A stretch of DNA of 64,000 nt from Shewanella mangrovi (GTDB taxonomy: Bacteria > Pseudomonadota > Gammaproteobacteria > Enterobacterales > Shewanellaceae), in assembly GCF_000753795.1 (NCBI RefSeq), contig NZ_JPEO01000014.1, positions 27,858 through 91,857 on the forward strand. The letters run 5' to 3'. Positions within the stretch are counted from its first letter, which is position 1, and the number at the start of each line of letters is the position of its first letter. Shown here in pieces: positions 49,490-58,651 of the stretch. The translations under genes and the position numbers were made by a program. The notes beneath the pieces are model-generated. The model was not told the DNA's origin. It worked only from the letters and a program-made list of their open reading frames with translations, and did not search any database.

Positions 49490-50136
49490 CAGCTTTTGCG
49501 ACTCCGCCACCACATCGCCATACCGGCAATACCAAAGATAAAGCCCAAACCGCCGATAATATCGGACAACTTGGCTCTGGCGTCACTCTGTTGTAACGCC
49601 ATTCTCAATGGGCCTACCTCTTTAGCAATCGCAGTCTGAATCATGTGGTTTAGCTCATTACTACTAACCGTGTTTGCAGTAGCCGTATTAGCAGAATCTG
49701 AGTTGGCGAGAATATTAAAGTGAATGGCGCTGTCTTGGTTTTCAATCTGCGTCACTGGCGCAGTCTGTATATCTTGCGAAGCCTGCTTGGGTTGTGATGC
49801 TGCTTCTGCCGGAGCGGTTATGACTTCGCTTGCCGGAATTTGCCAATGCGCAACGTGCCCATCACCAGTATTGGCTTCGATATCGTAACCAGCACTGACG
49901 GGGACTGTGATGCGAAAACTACCGTCCGCCTTCGGGCTTATCTGCGCCAACGGTCGCTTGTTGTTGTCGTACACCACAATCTTGGCACCTGCGGCAGAAA
50001 TCCCACCCGCAAAATAGGCATTGCCAACAATCTGCGAGCCTTCCATCCAAGCAAAGACTTTTAATAGGTGCGCGGATGCTTGCAGACTGCACAGTGATAA
50101 CACCAAGGCCAACAGCACATTACAACACTTCAGCAT
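49489..50136 (-). CDS. NikL-like accessory periplasmic component of nickel/cobalt ECF transporter
   Basis: 215 residues. A signal peptide is followed by a carboxypeptidase-regulatory-like periplasmic domain starting 'HLLKVFAWMEGSQIVGNAYFAGG' (the mature N-terminal His is characteristic), a low-complexity linker, and one C-terminal membrane helix (IIGGLGFIFGIAGMAMWW). This is the NikL/CbiL arrangement, replacing NikN in some nickel systems. AGGTA and GAGGAAC precede ATG 50136. Overlaps the end of cbiM by 17 bases and the start of cbiQ. Confidence 0.75.
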   Translation of the reverse strand: MLKCCNVLLALVLSLCSLQASAHLLKVFAWMEGSQIVGNAYFAGGISAAGAKIVVYDNNKRPLAQISPKADGSFRITVPVSAGYDIEANTGDGHVAHWQIPASEVITAPAEAASQPKQASQDIQTAPVTQIENQDSAIHFNILANSDSANTATANTVSSNELNHMIQTAIAKEVGPLRMALQQSDARAKLSDIIGGLGFIFGIAGMAMWWRSRKS

Positions 50137-50788
50137 TACCTTGTTCCTCAGGTTGCAGAGCCTGCTCAACTCGGGTTTTGAGCAGCATTTCGGGCGCGAC
50201 TTTGGCGATAAACCCTACGACCGTAGCCGTCACTAATGCCTCAACAATGGCAAGCGGCAAGTAGGTAACGGCAATAATCTTCGCCGCGGTAAGATAAGCC
50301 GCAGAGCTGGCGATCAATGACAGACAAACCATAGTAGCAGTACCCACAACGCCGATAAGTCCCGCAAAACCGCCTAATAGATAAATTTTTCGCTGTTCCC
50401 CATTGGCAATAGCGTTCGACAAAGCACCACTTAACAGCCAAGCGACAATAAGCGCAGGCAGCGCCATATTCACTGCATTAACACCTAACACTAATGGGCC
50501 ACCAAAACCGAAAAACACCGCTTGTAAAACTAAGGCGACCATAATCGCTGGCACCGCAGTCCAGCCGAGTAACAAGCCCATCATGCCGTTAAGTAAAAGA
50601 TGCACACTGCTGGGACCGGCGGGTACCGCGATCAACGAGGCCACAAAAAAACATGCGGCTAATACTGCAGCATGAGGCACTTTGGCGTAATCAAGTTTGC
50701 GGACCGCATAACAAAGCGCCGCCACCGCAATCACGCCACCAGTAATCAGTACCGGAGCAGAAACCACGCCCTCAGGAATATGTGCCAT
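50120..50788 (-). CDS. cbiM: ECF-type metal-specificity component CbiM/NikM
   Basis: 222 residues, about seven membrane helices. The protein starts 'MAHIPEGVVSAPVLITG'. The N-terminal His2 or His3 region is the metal-binding site of CbiM/NikM S-components, and the nearly processed N-terminus is typical. 'PAGPSSVHLLLNGMMGLLLGWTAVPAI' contains the second conserved His. Both nickel and cobalt are family substrates; the NikK-like and NikL-like partners and the operator suggest nickel. Confidence 0.93.
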   Translation of the reverse strand: MAHIPEGVVSAPVLITGGVIAVAALCYAVRKLDYAKVPHAAVLAACFFVASLIAVPAGPSSVHLLLNGMMGLLLGWTAVPAIMVALVLQAVFFGFGGPLVLGVNAVNMALPALIVAWLLSGALSNAIANGEQRKIYLLGGFAGLIGVVGTATMVCLSLIASSAAYLTAAKIIAVTYLPLAIVEALVTATVVGFIAKVAPEMLLKTRVEQALQPEEQGNAEVL

Positions 50789-50796
50789 TTGCTGTC

Positions 50797-51585
50797 CTAT
50801 TTCATGTCTCGAGTGTAAACCCAGATTAAACCGCCCTGCTCAATCGGCACTTGTTTGCCTTCAGGGCTCTGCATGGTGTGCTCACCTTCCAATAACGCCG
50901 CAAAGCCCCACCAACCAGATTTGGGCATGACATAGCTAAAGGTACCGTTCACATCGGCGCGCACCACTTGGGTAACATAAGGATCGGCTGGCGGTGTTAT
51001 CGAGCCGTCATTTTTCCATTCCACCTCAACCTCGGCGAAAGGTACCGGTTTGCCATCGCGTTTCACTACCCCTTGAAACAGGTTACCAGTCCACAAACCA
51101 AAAGGACGGGTCAGTGGCACAATCTCGGTGGGTAAACCTAGCTCTGTGTCCCAGCCTTGCTCCATACCATAAGCATCCACAACCACCTTGGTATAGTGCA
51201 CAATCATTTTTCCTTCTGCCGGTTCCCAGTAGGGTTTTGGCACCACGTAGAACAGATAGTCACCGGGACGCTTTATCTGATACTCGGCCGTAAAAAATTG
51301 CTGCTGATGGCGTTTATGGGCGCTTAAGCTGGCGCGTAAATCTTGTTTTCCCATTGGTCCAAACACCGCAAATTGCTCGGGTGCGGCAAGATCCATCAGC
51401 GGCCCTTGCGCCATCGGATGAGTGAACTGTATGGTAAACGCCACCTTGGACTGCGCTGGGGTTGAGACTATGTCGGTAGAGGGAATGAGTTCCAGAAAAT
51501 GTGCACTGCCGCTCACCGAATAACATAAGCAAACGAGTGTTATACACGCACGAGCAGCGCACTTAACATCAGACCAAAACAACAT
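50797..51585 (-). CDS. DUF4198 periplasmic protein (NikK-like)
   Basis: 262 residues with a signal peptide, mature '[13 protein letters not shown]' and the DUF4198 core: '[19 protein letters not shown]', '[39 protein letters not shown]', then a carboxypeptidase-regulatory-like C-terminal part ending '[12 protein letters not shown]'. It is the NikK-type partner found beside nickel ECF transporters and probably binds metal in the periplasm. First gene of the operon; the stop lies eight bases before cbiM. Confidence 0.82.
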   Translation of the reverse strand: MLFWSDVKCAARACITLVCLCYSVSGSAHFLELIPSTDIVSTPAQSKVAFTIQFTHPMAQGPLMDLAAPEQFAVFGPMGKQDLRASLSAHKRHQQQFFTAEYQIKRPGDYLFYVVPKPYWEPAEGKMIVHYTKVVVDAYGMEQGWDTELGLPTEIVPLTRPFGLWTGNLFQGVVKRDGKPVPFAEVEVEWKNDGSITPPADPYVTQVVRADVNGTFSYVMPKSGWWGFAALLEGEHTMQSPEGKQVPIEQGGLIWVYTRDMK

Positions 51586-51624
51586 GGGTACCCCGCTTTG
51601 CCGCCTTAAGAAATCTCAGCACGT

Positions 51625-51653
51625 GTTATTACGAAATTCAGATTCGTAATAAC
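51625..51653 (-). promoter_or_regulatory. NikR-like operator upstream of the nickel/cobalt operon
   Basis: GTTATTACGAA (51625-51635) and its exact complement (51643-51653), 11 pairs, seven-base spacer. Read as half-sites, GTTATTAC-N13-GTAATAAC has the spacing I recall for non-enteric NikR sites (GTGTTAC-N13/14-GTAACAC). It lies 40 bases before the first gene, where a repressor would block transcription. Confidence 0.6.
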
Positions 51654-51847
51654 GATACCACTGGGGTGGTGGGAGATCACGACTACGACTCGCGATAAGT
51701 CGCAGCGATGTGTCAGAATGATAGCTAGCTCACAAACTACAAGGTATTGAGCTGGAATAGGTTTATTGTGAATAAGCGCTCAAACCACAACACTTCAGTA
51801 AAACGCAAATTACCAAACAGTGATGTTCATCAACGATGCATTCACAA

Positions 51848-51863
51848 TGTGATAACCTTCACA
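51848..51863 (+). promoter_or_regulatory. Perfect CRP site upstream of the GGDEF-EAL gene
   Basis: TGTGA-N6-TCACA matches every consensus position. It is centred about 123 bases before the start codon of the c-di-GMP enzyme, and about 260 bases from the divergent transporter operon. Confidence 0.7.
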
Positions 51864-51978
51864 GCTTAGCTGAAGCGTCAATTGCTATTATCTGCGGATT
51901 ATTTGCTAACTCCATGTGAAAGTCGTCACATTTTCGCCGTTGTAGAATCACATCCATGTAGGAGTAAAGGACTACTCA

Positions 51979-53589
51979 ATGTCAGTAGATTGGATTGCAT
52001 ATTCGGCAGTTATTATTGGTACGTTGCTGCTCGCCAGCAGCTTGATACCTGCCTACCGTATTTGCCAAAATGATCATGCTAGTGGATGGAAGTGGCTGGT
52101 CGTGCTGATCCTGTTTTTTTGCATCGGCTATGGACTGTTTCTACTCCGCCTCATTTATCATCCCATCAACCTCACGCTGGCATTACTTTCAGCTATTCTG
52201 TTTTTTGGCGCTGTTTTTGTCGCGACCATTATGCCGCAAGCGTTGAAGACGATTTTAAAAATAGAATCGATAGCCGATGAAGAGCGGCGCAATTCATTGA
52301 CAGATGTGCTCACCAACCTCAATAACCGCAAATGTTTATTTGAACATTTAAGTGCGCTGAGTGGCGTCAGCAAACCCTATGCGCTGTTCTTTATTGATCT
52401 CAACAACTTCAAACAGATAAACGACAGTCTTGGGCATTATTACGGCGACCAGTTTCTGATAGCTGTAGCGCAGCGGTTAAGCGCTGTGGTGCCGAAAAAT
52501 GCCAAGCTATTTCGGATCGGCGGTGATGAATTTGCCATTGTCTATCGCGAACATGGGCAAGAACCCTTGCTGCAGTTGATAGACAATATCCATGCGACAT
52601 TGCTTGCCCCTATCGTGGTACAGCAACATTCAATGAAAACGTCCGCCAGTATCGGTATCGCCTGTTATCCAGAGCACAGTGACGAACTATTCGATTTGAT
52701 GAAAAAAGCCGACATGGCGATGTACGACTGTAAGAAACGCCAAGGTAATTTCACACTGTACGATCAGTATATTGGTGCTGAAGCCGAGCGGAAGCTACAT
52801 CTGTCTCAACAGCTGTCAGACGCCGTGCAACACAACCGATTTACCCTGTACTACCAACCCATTATTGATTCCGTTAATAATGAAACCCGCTGCGTAGAGG
52901 CGTTATTGCGCTGGCCACAAGCCTCTGGTGATATCATGCTACCAGATCAGTTTATTCCCATGGCATCGCGCAGCAGTCTGATCAACGCCATCACTTACTG
53001 GGTTATAAACCAAGTGGCTAACGATCTGCCTAAACTTCGCCTTATGGGGTTTAGCCACAGTATTCATATCAATCTTTCCGCCAAAGATCTGCAAAATGAC
53101 AACTTGGTGCAACAGTTAAGAGCGCTAATGCAGCAACACCGTATTCAGGCGGGCGACATTATTTTTGAAATTACCGAAAGTGATATGGTTGAAGATTTAG
53201 GCACGGCGAAACTGGTGATGTCGAAAATCAGTGATATGGGCTTTCAATTCAGTGTTGACGATTTTGGTACAGGCTTTTCGTCACTGGTGTTGTTACGCGA
53301 GCTACCTATTTCGCAAATCAAGATTGACCGTTCTTTTGTAAATGATTTTCTGGATAACGATATCAGTCGCTCAATCGTATGCCACATTATTGCACTGGCG
53401 AGCGACCTTAATTGCAGCGTGGTTGCTGAAGGTGTGGAATACAGTGCCAATGCTGCTGAATTGCAACGTTTAGGCGCAGAGCTACATCAAGGCTGGCTCT
53501 ATTCAGAACCCTTACCGCTGGCGCAGTTGCAGCAACTGAAACTGGCCAACAATAGCCCAGACCAAAACGATACCTTAATGGTCGGCTAA
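51979..53589 (+). CDS. Membrane GGDEF-EAL protein (c-di-GMP synthesis/degradation)
   Basis: 536 residues. Three membrane helices occupy the first ~90 residues, then GGDEF (about 105-270) with an intact 'FRIGGDEFAIVYR', and EAL (about 280-525). The EAL domain keeps 'VEALLRW', 'FEITESDMV', 'VDDFGTGFSSL', 'IKIDRSF' and 'VVAEGVE'. Both domains therefore look catalytically able. The RxxD inhibitory site expected five residues before GGDEF is absent (the segment reads PKNAKLF). AAAGGA precedes ATG 51979. The CRP site upstream suggests control by carbon or respiratory state. Confidence 0.93.
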   Translation: MSVDWIAYSAVIIGTLLLASSLIPAYRICQNDHASGWKWLVVLILFFCIGYGLFLLRLIYHPINLTLALLSAILFFGAVFVATIMPQALKTILKIESIADEERRNSLTDVLTNLNNRKCLFEHLSALSGVSKPYALFFIDLNNFKQINDSLGHYYGDQFLIAVAQRLSAVVPKNAKLFRIGGDEFAIVYREHGQEPLLQLIDNIHATLLAPIVVQQHSMKTSASIGIACYPEHSDELFDLMKKADMAMYDCKKRQGNFTLYDQYIGAEAERKLHLSQQLSDAVQHNRFTLYYQPIIDSVNNETRCVEALLRWPQASGDIMLPDQFIPMASRSSLINAITYWVINQVANDLPKLRLMGFSHSIHINLSAKDLQNDNLVQQLRALMQQHRIQAGDIIFEITESDMVEDLGTAKLVMSKISDMGFQFSVDDFGTGFSSLVLLRELPISQIKIDRSFVNDFLDNDISRSIVCHIIALASDLNCSVVAEGVEYSANAAELQRLGAELHQGWLYSEPLPLAQLQQLKLANNSPDQNDTLMVG

Positions 53590-53614
53590 CAACTGGTTCA
53601 GCTGATTCAGCGAC

Positions 53615-53645
53615 AAAAAAGCCTCGATAATTCGAGGCTTTTTTT
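53615..53645. terminator. Bidirectional terminator
   Basis: GCCTCGA (53621-53627), TAAT, TCGAGGC (53632-53638), flanked by A and T runs, between the GGDEF-EAL gene and convergent purF. Confidence 0.92.
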
Positions 53646-53660
53646 ATGACGCTTCAGCGC

Positions 53661-55175
53661 TTATGGATGCCCTTCGTTGTGCATCTCAAGATTAGTGCCG
53701 ATATCGCGGTTACGGTTGGCTTTGGCATCATCATTACGCAGTTGCGTCAGATGATCCAGATAAGACTGGTCAACATCTTTGGTGATGTAATGACCATCAA
53801 ACACTGAGGTTTCAAAGCGTTTGATATCCGGGTTTTCCATGCGTACCGCTTCCACCAAATCTTCCAGATTTTGGAAAATGATGCCGTCAGCGCCAATCAG
53901 CTTCGCGATTTCATCGGCATCACGGCCGTAGGCAATCAGCTCATTAGAGGTTGGCATGTCGATACCGTAAACGTTCGGGAAGCGAATTTCTGGTGCAGCT
54001 GAGGCGAAATACACTTTCTTCGCGCCGGCTTCGCGCGCCATCTCAATGATCTGTTCTGACGTAGTACCACGTACAATAGAGTCATCCACTAGCAATACGT
54101 TTTTATCTTTAAATTCCGCATTGATCGCGTTCAATTTACGACGTACAGATTTACGACGTTGTTGCTGACCCGGCATGATAAAGGTACGGCCGATATAACG
54201 GTTCTTCACGAAACCTTGGCGATACGGCAGATCCATGGTGCGGGCAATTTCCAGCGCCACGTCTACTGAAGTTTCAGGAATTGGAATCACCACGTCGATA
54301 TCATGGTCGTACCATTCTTTCTTAATCTTTTCGCCGAGCTTAGTGCCCATGTTAACGCGGCTGGCGTAAACCGAGACTTTATCGATGGTAGAATCTGGAC
54401 GCGCAAAGTACACAAACTCAAAAATACATGGGCTGTATACTGGCGACTGCGCACATTGGCGGGTGTAGAGTTCACCGTCCAAAGTGATATAAATCGCTTC
54501 ACCTGGTGCTACGTCGCGCATCACTTCAAAGCCAACCGCATCCAACGCGACGCTCTCTGAAGCCACCATATATTCAGTGCCATTGGCAGTTTCGTGTTTA
54601 CCTAGGATAAGTGGACGAATACCAAATGGATCGCGGAATGCCAACAGGCCATTACCGACAATCATGGCGACAACGGCGTACGCACCGCGCGTTTGCTCGT
54701 GCACGCGCGCTACGGCATCAAACACTTCATCGGCGGACAGCTTGGCACTATCAGTCTTGTCGATTTCATCCGCCAACAGGTTCAACAATACTTCTGAGTC
54801 GGAAGTGGTGTTCACATGACGGCGTTTTTGTTCCAAACCTTCGGCGAGCTGCACAGTATTGGTCAAGTTACCGTTGTGCGCTAACGAGATACCGAATGGT
54901 GAGTTAACATAGAAAGGTTGGGCTTCTGACGCGCTGGAGCTACCAGCGGTTGGATAACGGCAATGGCCGATGCCGGCATTACCTTGAAGACGTTGCATGT
55001 GTTTAGGCTCAAACACATCTTTTACCAAGCCGTTAGCTTTACGCAAACGAAATGCTCGGTCATCTACGGTCACAATACCCGCCGCATCCTGGCCACGATG
55101 CTGTAACACAGTTAATGCATCATAAATGGTTTGATTAACCGTTGAGCGGCCAACTATTCCGACGATACCACACAT
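53661..55175 (-). CDS. purF: Amidophosphoribosyltransferase
   Basis: 504 residues. It starts MCGIVGIVG with the N-terminal nucleophile Cys exposed at once (no propeptide, as in E. coli). The glutaminase core is 'GHCRYPTAG' and 'AHNGNLTN', and the PRPP loop '[17 protein letters not shown]' lies in the C-terminal half. It is the first committed step of purine synthesis. Last gene of the folC-dedD-cvpA-purF group, with GAGGAAAC upstream. Confidence 0.97.
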   Translation of the reverse strand: MCGIVGIVGRSTVNQTIYDALTVLQHRGQDAAGIVTVDDRAFRLRKANGLVKDVFEPKHMQRLQGNAGIGHCRYPTAGSSSASEAQPFYVNSPFGISLAHNGNLTNTVQLAEGLEQKRRHVNTTSDSEVLLNLLADEIDKTDSAKLSADEVFDAVARVHEQTRGAYAVVAMIVGNGLLAFRDPFGIRPLILGKHETANGTEYMVASESVALDAVGFEVMRDVAPGEAIYITLDGELYTRQCAQSPVYSPCIFEFVYFARPDSTIDKVSVYASRVNMGTKLGEKIKKEWYDHDIDVVIPIPETSVDVALEIARTMDLPYRQGFVKNRYIGRTFIMPGQQQRRKSVRRKLNAINAEFKDKNVLLVDDSIVRGTTSEQIIEMAREAGAKKVYFASAAPEIRFPNVYGIDMPTSNELIAYGRDADEIAKLIGADGIIFQNLEDLVEAVRMENPDIKRFETSVFDGHYITKDVDQSYLDHLTQLRNDDAKANRNRDIGTNLEMHNEGHP

Positions 55176-55214
55176 GGGTAAGTTTCCTCGTATTAAGATG
55201 TTCGAATAATCTTT

Positions 55215-55703
55215 TTATAATTTGGGTACAAAGCTGGAGGTGTTTTCCAAGTAATGGAAGAACCATTGGATCACCGTTCCAAATTCTGGCACTAACTTCG
55301 ATGCCTGCCACCAATCTGTTTTGGGGGCGCCAGTAAAGGCATCCATAAAGAATAATAATGCGCTGACAATCAAGGCTCCGCGAATCGCGCCGAAAACCAG
55401 CCCTAATACGCGGTCGGTACCTGATAAACCAGTTTTAAGTACAAGCTGCCCAAGAAGATAATTTACTATCGCCCCGACAATCAAAGTCGCCACAAACAGA
55501 ATGGCAATCGCCACACCATTGCGGAGCATCTCGTCGTTTATCTGGGTGATATAGACAGCAAGCTCTTGATAGAACTGACTGGCAATAAAAAAGGCAGCAA
55601 ACCAGACTACCAATGACATCGCTTCTTTAGCGAAGCCGCGGATCAAACTGACCAACGTCGATAGCCCGATAATGATAATGATGGCGTAATCTATCCAAAC
55701 CAT
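55215..55703 (-). CDS. cvpA: CvpA family membrane protein
   Basis: 162 residues with four hydrophobic segments (IDYAIIIIIGLSTLVSLIRGFAKEAMSLVVWFAAFFIA; VAIAILFVATLIVGAIVNYLL; LGLVFGAIRGALIVSALLFF). Required in E. coli for colicin V export and implicated in envelope stress. Immediately upstream of purF, the standard enterobacterial order. No PurR-box match was seen upstream. Confidence 0.94.
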   Translation of the reverse strand: MVWIDYAIIIIIGLSTLVSLIRGFAKEAMSLVVWFAAFFIASQFYQELAVYITQINDEMLRNGVAIAILFVATLIVGAIVNYLLGQLVLKTGLSGTDRVLGLVFGAIRGALIVSALLFFMDAFTGAPKTDWWQASKLVPEFGTVIQWFFHYLENTSSFVPKL

Positions 55704-55809
55704 GGGTAGAAGTGTCCAGCAATGATTGAGAACGGCGCGATTCTACCAGAGAGCGAGTGCATTCTCACCCCCACATTCAGAAATAATTGTTCTGAAAAAC
55801 GTCATTGAC

Positions 55810-56415
55810 TCAATGTTCTAATGGATTGAAACGGATCACTTTACCTTTTAAGGAGGTAAGCGACTCCACTTTTTGTTGTTGGGTTCTGAGCTTATCGAGC
55901 GACACCTCGGGGCCGACAAAGACTCTTGTCAGTTTCCCTTCGACGGGTTTACTCGGTAGCGTGTAGGCAGCAAAGCCCGCCTTTTGCAATTTAGCGACTA
56001 AGCCTTTGACATTGGTGGCGCTACTAAAAGCACCTAATTGCAACGTCCACGCGACTTGAGACTTAGGCGCAGGTTTGGTCTCAACTGGCTTTTCCGCCGG
56101 GGATGGCGTTACCGCTTGTCCGCTCGAAGCAACAGGGGTGTCTTCGCTATCGTTACTGGCGTTGGCGGTTTGGTTTGGCTGATCTTGGCTAGCAGATTCG
56201 GTATCTGAGGTGGTATCAAGCGATTGCGGTTCATCCAACACTTTATATACCTGGGTATTTTGTTGAACTTCACCAACCTCAGGACGCAGTGGGATCTCTG
56301 CAAATTGCTCCGGTTTAAGCGCCTTTTTACCATCGAGAATATCTGGCAAAAAAATCACCCCCAACGCGGCGATGACGATGGTACCAACCAACCTATTGTG
56401 AAACTGTGTTGCCAA
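55810..56415 (-). CDS. dedD: SPOR domain protein DedD
   Basis: 201 residues. One N-terminal membrane helix (LVGTIVIAALGVIFLPDIL) is followed by a Pro/Ser/Thr-rich linker and a C-terminal SPOR domain (WTLQLGAFSSATNVKGLVAKLQKAGFAAYTL). SPOR domains bind denuded glycan at the septum. Starts with TTG at 56415, five bases after the folC stop; AAAGGA lies at the right distance. Confidence 0.92.
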   Translation of the reverse strand: MATQFHNRLVGTIVIAALGVIFLPDILDGKKALKPEQFAEIPLRPEVGEVQQNTQVYKVLDEPQSLDTTSDTESASQDQPNQTANASNDSEDTPVASSGQAVTPSPAEKPVETKPAPKSQVAWTLQLGAFSSATNVKGLVAKLQKAGFAAYTLPSKPVEGKLTRVFVGPEVSLDKLRTQQQKVESLTSLKGKVIRFNPLEH

Positions 56416-56420
56416 AATCT

Positions 56421-57704
56421 CTATTCCTTTCCAATAGTTTGCACAACTTCCTTAAAACCAGACACAGTGTAAAAGGAGCCAAACACGATTACCACATCTT
56501 CTTGGCTAAGAGTGGGGGCAAGCGCACGCCAAGCTGTCGAAAAATCATCAAATAAGCTGGCATTTTGCGCTGATGGTAACGCTTGGTGTAATTCTGCCGC
56601 GGTTGCCCCACGCTCATTATGCAGTGTCACTAACGACCATTGCTGCACCAAAGGCGCCATAATCTGCATGACGCCATGAATATCTTTGTCTTTGAGCATG
56701 CCACACACAGCATAGCAACGACGTCCCTGCAGCATTACCTGCAGTCGTTGTGCTAAGTAACGTGCTGCATGAGGGTTGTGGGCCACATCTAAAATCACTA
56801 GCGGATGTTCTGACAAACGTTCCATTCGCCCCGTTAAGGTTGCGCGACTGAGCCCGGTGTGAATAGCGTCCAGCGGTAACGCTGGCAGCAACTGCTCAAG
56901 CACCGCCAATGTAGTCGCCGCATTCGGCAATGGTAACTGTGGCAACGGTAGTTCATTGAAATGCCAATGTTCACCCGTAAACTGCCAATGATTTTCGTCC
57001 TGCAGATAACTAAACTGTTGGCCAACACGTTTCAGAAATGCGCCTTTGCTTTCGGCAACGTCAGCCACTGTCGCGGGCATATCAGGCTCACCAACAATTG
57101 CAGCGCAGCCGAAACGGAAAATACCGGCTTTTTCGAAACCGACTTGTTCACGCGTGTTCCCTAAAAACGCCTGATGGTCGAGGTCAACTGACGTAATTGC
57201 GGTAATCGTCGAATCCACAATATTGGTGGCGTCTAAGCGTCCACCCAATCCTACTTCTAAAATAACAAAATCGGGCTGACGCTGTTTAAAGAGCAGTAGC
57301 GCCGCTAAGGTGCCAAACTCGAAAAAGGTCAGTGATGTCTGTGCGCGAGTCTGTTCAATCAACTCAAAGGCGGCCACGATGGCATCGTCAGCCACATCGT
57401 GTTGGTTGATGCGAATACGTTCGTTATAACGCTGCAGATGCGGTGAGCTATAGACGCCAACCGAATATCCTGCTGCCAGTAATATCTCTTCCAGCATGCG
57501 ACAAGTTGTGCCTTTACCATTGGTGCCACCAACAGTAATAACCTTGCTAGGCAGCTTAATCACCCCCAGTTTTTCGGCAACCTGAGTGACTCGTGTTAAG
57601 CCCATATCAATTTCAATGGCATGCAGCGCTAACTGATAATCTAACCATTGTGCAATCGAAGCATTGGCTGCGGGCGGTTGCAGAGATGCGGAATCTTGCG
57701 TCAT
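56421..57704 (-). CDS. folC: Dihydrofolate synthase / folylpolyglutamate synthase
   Basis: 427 residues. P-loop 'ITVGGTNGKGTTCRML', 'YSSPHLQRYNERIRINQ', 'VILEVGLGGRLDATNIV' and 'DLDHQAFLG' are Mur-ligase-type motifs. It adds glutamate to dihydropteroate and to folates. AAGGAC precedes ATG 57704. In E. coli accD sits immediately upstream; here the truA gene is only 27 bases away and accD is absent. Confidence 0.95.
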   Translation of the reverse strand: MTQDSASLQPPAANASIAQWLDYQLALHAIEIDMGLTRVTQVAEKLGVIKLPSKVITVGGTNGKGTTCRMLEEILLAAGYSVGVYSSPHLQRYNERIRINQHDVADDAIVAAFELIEQTRAQTSLTFFEFGTLAALLLFKQRQPDFVILEVGLGGRLDATNIVDSTITAITSVDLDHQAFLGNTREQVGFEKAGIFRFGCAAIVGEPDMPATVADVAESKGAFLKRVGQQFSYLQDENHWQFTGEHWHFNELPLPQLPLPNAATTLAVLEQLLPALPLDAIHTGLSRATLTGRMERLSEHPLVILDVAHNPHAARYLAQRLQVMLQGRRCYAVCGMLKDKDIHGVMQIMAPLVQQWSLVTLHNERGATAAELHQALPSAQNASLFDDFSTAWRALAPTLSQEDVVIVFGSFYTVSGFKEVVQTIGKE

Positions 57705-57731
57705 GAAAGTCGTCCTTACTTCAACGTGAAT

Positions 57732-58514
57732 TTAAGCCAAAAACAATGGGCCTAGCGCTGGCTTAGGTAAGTCAAAATGCTCAGGATATGTCACGTCAAC
57801 TAAATAGAGTCCGTGTGGTTTAGCGGTCGCCGCCGCTTTGGTGCGATCTTTCATCGCGAGTACGTCAGCAATCCAGTGCTCTTCTTGATTGCCATAGCCG
57901 ACTTCCAATAACGACCCCACAATATTACGCACCATGTGGTGCAAGAACGCATTAGCAGCAATATCAACAATGATGAAATCGCCATGGCGCGTGACATCAA
58001 CGCGATGTACGTTACGAAATGGTGTGCGAGATTGACACTGCACCGCGCGAAAGCTGGTGAAATCATTCTCTCCGAGCAGATGCTGCGCCGCGCGATGCAT
58101 ACGCAGTTCATCTAGGTCACCATGATAATGACTGACGCCCTTGCGCAGAATGCCAGGACGTAAGTTGTGGTTGTAGATAATGTAGCGATAGCGACGTGCG
58201 GTAGCGGAAAAGCGTGCGTGAAACTCGTCGTCGACAACTTTCGCCCAGCGCACCGCAATATTGTCCGGTAGATTAGCATTTACGCCCAATGTCCAAGCCC
58301 CGATATTACGTTCAGCACCAGTGTCAAAGTGCACCACTTGCCCAGTCGCATGTACTCCGGCATCGGTTCGTCCGGCGCATTGTAATTCAATCGGTTCATC
58401 GGCAATTTTCGACAAGACGCGCTCAAGCTGTCCCTGCACTGAATCGACTTCAGCCTGACGCTGCCAACCATAAAACCCATTGCCGTCATATTCGACGCCT
58501 AGCGCAATCCGCAT
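57732..58514 (-). CDS. truA: tRNA pseudouridine(38-40) synthase
   Basis: 260 residues. The catalytic Asp lies in '[19 protein letters not shown]', with '[10 protein letters not shown]' and '[17 protein letters not shown]' also conserved. It modifies the anticodon arm of many tRNAs. I choose ATG 58514 (GGGGGAAAGC upstream) over the frame start at 58529. It lies between fimV and folC. Confidence 0.95.
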   Translation of the reverse strand: MRIALGVEYDGNGFYGWQRQAEVDSVQGQLERVLSKIADEPIELQCAGRTDAGVHATGQVVHFDTGAERNIGAWTLGVNANLPDNIAVRWAKVVDDEFHARFSATARRYRYIIYNHNLRPGILRKGVSHYHGDLDELRMHRAAQHLLGENDFTSFRAVQCQSRTPFRNVHRVDVTRHGDFIIVDIAANAFLHHMVRNIVGSLLEVGYGNQEEHWIADVLAMKDRTKAAATAKPHGLYLVDVTYPEHFDLPKPALGPLFLA

Positions 58515-58605
58515 GCTTTCCCCCATCACTAATAACGGTGGCGGATTCTACCACAGCCAACCGGCTGAAACCGCAGTTTATCGAGGTATTGGTTGAAGTC
58601 TAGCC

Positions 58606-58632
58606 ATAAAAAACGGCACTAAAAAGTGCCGT
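58606..58632 (-). terminator. Terminator of fimV
   Basis: ACGGCACT (58613-58620) pairs with AGTGCCGT (58625-58632). Read on the minus strand it is followed by a T-run, just past the fimV stop, and so separates fimV from truA. Confidence 0.85.
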
Positions 58633-58651
58633 CTTTGTTATCGATGAATGT

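Noticed and set aside
55704..55809. PurR operator before cvpA-purF
   Set aside because: No ACGCAAACGTTTGCGT-like palindrome was found in the gap.
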